This document shows, piece by piece, positions 61,000 through 64,000 of a DNA stretch of 64,000 bases. The translations under genes were made by a program, and so were the position numbers. The notes beneath the pieces were generated by a model. It had not been told where the DNA came from. It searched no databases and saw only the letters and a program-made list of their open reading frames with translations. This DNA comes from Rhynchopus euleeides (lineage: Eukaryota > Euglenozoa > Diplonemea > Diplonemida > Diplonemidae): assembly GCA_963210315.1 (NCBI GenBank), contig OY723257.1, forward strand, positions 558,001 through 622,000, given 5' to 3'. Within the stretch, counting starts at the first letter, position 1, and every line of letters begins with the position of its first letter.

Positions 61000-62125
61000 A
61001 ACGACACACATGTGTGTCGAAAAGTCCAATTTTTTTCGCACTGGGCAACCAGAAGCGTTCTACTACGAATTTTTGACCGATTTTTTTTATGGTGAACTCA
61101 GATGTCGCAGAACGTTGCAAAGAAGCAAGAGAAAATTTACGACGCGGTCTCCCGACTACATTAGTTGCGAGGAGGAAAAATGCGATTTTTCGGAAAATCC
61201 TGAAAATCGCGTTTTTTCGGATTTGGGGTTCCATTTTCTGTATGGCCAGTAATAGGGACTGTACTCCACCTTTTTCCCCGATTTTTTTTATGGTGAATTG
61301 TTTTTGCCTCGAAAAAGCGCGTTTTCGCCATGTTTCGAAAATCTGGGGGGGTGCAAAAAACTAGGCTGCGTAACACAGCCTGGAGAGGGTGGCCCAATTT
61401 ACATAAGTCGCCCCACTATCGCCAGAAAAAAATTTTTCGGGAAAAAAAATATTCTCGGAAACGGCCAGAGCAGCGCGTTTCACGATAACATTTTTTTCGA
61501 AAAAAGTCCAAAAATGAAATTTTTTCCCGCCGAGAAAATTTGTTGGGTCCACCTATTTCCAGGTTTTTGGTGGTTTTTGGCCACCCGGGAGACCTGCGTC
61601 TGTGGCCACAGAAATGGCCTCGAAACACCCCCAGGCACCCAAAAAACGTGTTTCTGGAAAGATATGCCCCAAAACTGCCCGAAAGTCACATCTGGGTCTG
61701 GTGACCCGACCCCACAGACCCTGTATTTTACACCTTTTTCACCGGAATATTGGGTCAGCAGGCAAAAGTCGATTTTTTTGGGATTTTTCAGAAACTCTGG
61801 GCATCGTGGAATGCTCTGTCCTCGTTCTGCCCGAAAAACGCATTTTTCAGACATTTTTCTCAGATCTGGGGGTCTGGTTCGGATATGTGGTTGGGTCCCA
61901 AACCGGCGAAAAATATTTTGGGTGGTCATTGTGAGTGGCCTGCCGTAAAAAAAATATTTTCGTTCTCAAAAAAAAGTTGATTCTCGGATCGTTCTGAAAC
62001 AACGCAGTTCACCATAAAAAGAAATTCTGATTTTGGTGGAGTGGAAAAATCCTTACTGGGGAAGGTGGCCAAAATCCCGGATTTTGGTGAATTAAGTCGC
62101 CCCCCCACCGGGCTGTAAGGGTTAA
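61000..62125. repeat. T-rich decayed repeat block
   Basis: No gene. The word TTTTTTATGGTGAA(C/T)T occurs near 61083 and 61287 and inverted near 62008. TAAGTCGCCCC occurs near 61401 and 62092. GATTTTT and GGCCAAAA words resemble repeat X. Some frames are long only because the block lacks stops in places. Confidence 0.5.
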
Positions 62126-62206
62126 GTGTGAATACCCCCGGAACGAAGATATAATCTCTCCCTATCTTTTGTCAAATCACACCGCACCACCTTAACATAA
62201 GGGTCC

Positions 62207-63859
62207 TCAACGCGCCCCATTAGAACGCCTCCTTGCCGAAGGCGACGGCACAGGCAGATCCCTCTGCACCGGCGTGATGTTCGTCAGCAGCGGGGTCAGC
62301 TCCCCCTGCGTGCCCGACACGCGCGTGAGATCCGACCCCTGCATGGACACCAGCACGAAGTCATCATCCTTCTCCTCCTCCTCATCTCCGGAGCTTTCCC
62401 CACTCTCGCTCGCCTCCTGCGCCTGCTCCTGCGCCTCCCGGCCGCCGCAGCTGCAGCAGGGCACCACACAGCACCACCCCTGCCAGAACACCCCCACCGA
62501 CACCGCCACCGCCAACACGACCGCACTCCCCCCTATCACGAGGTACCGCCACATCCTCTCCAGAAACCCTGGTTTCGATGTGCACTGCGTGCCCCCGAGA
62601 GTGGTGGTGATGTGCATCTCCTTAGGAGCCCCCTCGGGGACCCCTTCCCACCATCTCCCGAGGGAGGAGCGCATGTCGATGTCTCCGAAGCTGAGGTATT
62701 CCCAGTAGGGCAGGATCGCGCCGCAGTGAAGCATGCAGGTGTGGATGAACCCGCCGCTCTCTGCCTCCCACACCTTCGTTGTGTTCAGGAGCGCATCGCG
62801 GAAGTAGACAGCGTAGGCCGCGAGGATTGGGTCTGCATCATCCGAGCAACCCCCCCCGTATTCGCACCTGCCTATCTCGTCTGCCAGAGCTGATGTCCCG
62901 GAGAGAGCACCGCTTTCCGCTTCGTAGTAGCACGTCAGGCTCAAGGGGTAGTCTGCTTCCGGAGATTCATCAGGAAACCCCTGCGGGAGGCTGGGAAGCA
63001 TGAGGCAGGTCGATGCGTAGTAGTCTATCGCGGAGTTCATCACATACACAGGGGCTGTGATGTGCTGGTAGGATGCGAGGGGGAAGGTGCACTCCCACCC
63101 ATATCGGTCGACACACTCCGGGTCGAGCGAGCCTGTCATGTTGGACATCCCCACCATGTGCTGCAGCTCCTCGCCCCAGATCCGGACCCCCTTCGTGTTG
63201 GGGTAGTCGAGAAACATCCCTGAGATAGGCGCTGTTTTAAACACCAGGGGCCCGGAGGTTGCATTGCGAACCCAGGCCTCGATGGAGTTGGAGTGCAAGT
63301 AGGCAGCCATGCCCCCTGCGCTGCAGCCTGTGAGGAGAACGCGGGAGGCATTCGAGAGGCCAAAGCTTTCGGAGAGCGCCTCCAAGGCAGCGTCGAGGTT
63401 GCGCCTGCCTCTGAAGTGGAGCTTCGTGCCGTTGTGCTCGAGGGGTTCGTCCCGGTTTCCGGAAAACGATGTCCCGTCGCAGTAGCCTATCGTCACCTTG
63501 TTGAAGTTGCAGAAGGTGGGGTTGACACCGCAGTCGTTGCTGAGAACACCCGTCCCCTGTTGATACCCCGCCCACTGCGAGGAGCTGCCTAAGGGCGAGG
63601 CAGACCTCACGAGGCAGTCCTCTGCTGTGTAGCACCACGCCCCGCCTGAGAGGAAGATGATCCAGTCGTTCGCAGCGGCAGGTGTTGCGCTCTGCTCGAC
63701 GTACATCCCTGCGGGTGTCCCGTCGAGGCACATCGCGCCCAGCTCGGCCACCTTGGTCTCGAGGAGATGGAGCTGGAGGACAGCTTCGCAGAGTGCGGCA
63801 CAGCACAGCAGGCAGACACCCCGGACTGCCAGCCCCCTCTTAGGGCAGCGGAGGGGCAT
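62207..63859 (-). CDS. Pectinacetylesterase/Notum-like hydrolase with C-terminal membrane anchor
   Basis: 550 residues in one exon. Residues 1-27 are a likely signal peptide (GVCLLCCAALCEA). The alpha/beta-hydrolase domain has the oxyanion segment IIFLSGGAWCY (residues 67-77), nucleophile Ser180 in TGCSAGG, Asp279 in YVMNSAIDYY and His378 in HTCMLHC. These are the triad and cysteine-rich surroundings typical of plant pectinacetylesterases (CE13) and Notum. Family enzymes remove acetyl from pectin, or palmitoleate from Wnt; which ester is cut here is unknown. Unlike soluble family members it continues into a transmembrane helix (about 438-464), a cysteine cluster (CCVVPCCSC) and an acidic cytosolic tail (ESGESSGDEEEEKDDD). 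It is therefore predicted as a type I surface or secretory-pathway membrane enzyme. It has several N-x-S/T sites. Confidence 0.85.
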   Translation of the reverse strand: MPLRCPKRGLAVRGVCLLCCAALCEAVLQLHLLETKVAELGAMCLDGTPAGMYVEQSATPAAANDWIIFLSGGAWCYTAEDCLVRSASPLGSSSQWAGYQQGTGVLSNDCGVNPTFCNFNKVTIGYCDGTSFSGNRDEPLEHNGTKLHFRGRRNLDAALEALSESFGLSNASRVLLTGCSAGGMAAYLHSNSIEAWVRNATSGPLVFKTAPISGMFLDYPNTKGVRIWGEELQHMVGMSNMTGSLDPECVDRYGWECTFPLASYQHITAPVYVMNSAIDYYASTCLMLPSLPQGFPDESPEADYPLSLTCYYEAESGALSGTSALADEIGRCEYGGGCSDDADPILAAYAVYFRDALLNTTKVWEAESGGFIHTCMLHCGAILPYWEYLSFGDIDMRSSLGRWWEGVPEGAPKEMHITTTLGGTQCTSKPGFLERMWRYLVIGGSAVVLAVAVSVGVFWQGWCCVVPCCSCGGREAQEQAQEASESGESSGDEEEEKDDDFVLVSMQGSDLTRVSGTQGELTPLLTNITPVQRDLPVPSPSARRRSNGAR

Positions 63860-64000
63860 TTGGATGAAGGGGGCGAGGGGTGTGTGTGTGTGTGGTTATC
63901 AAGTTTTTAGGCGGTGTCGCCCTGCACGGGCAGTAGCACCTCCCCTTCAGTATCGCACTCCCGAAGGATTCCCCAACACGACGTGGGGTGTGTTTGTGTG
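63860..64000. other. Upstream region of the esterase-like gene
   Basis: A (TG)n run directly upstream of the ATG; no recognisable promoter element. Confidence 0.3.

Noticed and set aside
1..64000. tRNA, 5S or spliceosomal RNA genes
   Set aside because: No B-box-like GGTTCGANNCC in a cloverleaf context and no recognisable U1-U6 or 5S segments were found by eye; a covariance search would be decisive.

Overview
The window is eukaryotic nuclear DNA. It contains spliced genes for a COPI coat subunit and a ciliary protein, GT-AG introns, retroelements and DNA transposons, and very large amounts of G/C-tract and palindromic repeat. GC-rich coding DNA, DUF4116 repeat proteins, a pectinacetylesterase-like enzyme and a cilium protein together suggest a free-living flagellated protist. 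An alveolate of the chromerid or dinoflagellate type is my best guess, but the species cannot be fixed from sequence reading alone.

Region by region. 1-9.7 kb is almost gene-free: a possible small exon, a G-run/TAAATTACC minisatellite, a 3.7-kb array of telomere-like words whose strand flips every ~20-25 bp, and a ~3.8-kb non-coding element with long subterminal inverted repeats and several strong hairpins. 9.7-24 kb is the ordinary gene zone, all on the minus strand: a four-finger CCCH protein, CFAP119 (three exons, one intron carrying a MITE), coatomer gamma (three exons) and a weakly RRM-like protein. 25-33 kb holds a type II membrane glycosyltransferase-like gene and a degenerate tyrosine-recombinase (YR) retroelement with the order gag-YR-RT-RNase H. 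34.6-36.6 kb is an ankyrin-repeat ORF. 37.6-47.7 kb is repeat on repeat, built around a 6.4-kb TA-flanked transposon whose single large ORF joins a Ulp1-like cysteine protease, a CENP-B/pogo-type DDD transposase and a CCHC knuckle. 47.7-57.2 kb is a tandem segmental array of three ubiquitin-like/DUF4116 genes. 57.4-58.9 kb is a second copy of the glycosyltransferase-like gene. 59-62.1 kb has no recognised gene, and 62.2-63.9 kb is a membrane-anchored pectinacetylesterase/Notum-like enzyme.

The most informative observations concern the mobile elements. The YR element lies between two perfect 22-bp direct repeats. Both flanks join seamlessly in a short element at 13.2 kb (a single-core form), and the outer insertion site is preserved empty at 36.7 kb. 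The same core motif recurs in a dispersed family of short structured-looking repeats, so it looks like a preferred recombination site. The DDD transposon carries an inverted copy of its own transposase 3' end, so read-through RNA could fold into long dsRNA. Several short repeat families are shared across the window, some with RNA-like hairpins. The housekeeping genes are not obviously linked functionally; the accessory genes expand by segmental and tandem duplication.
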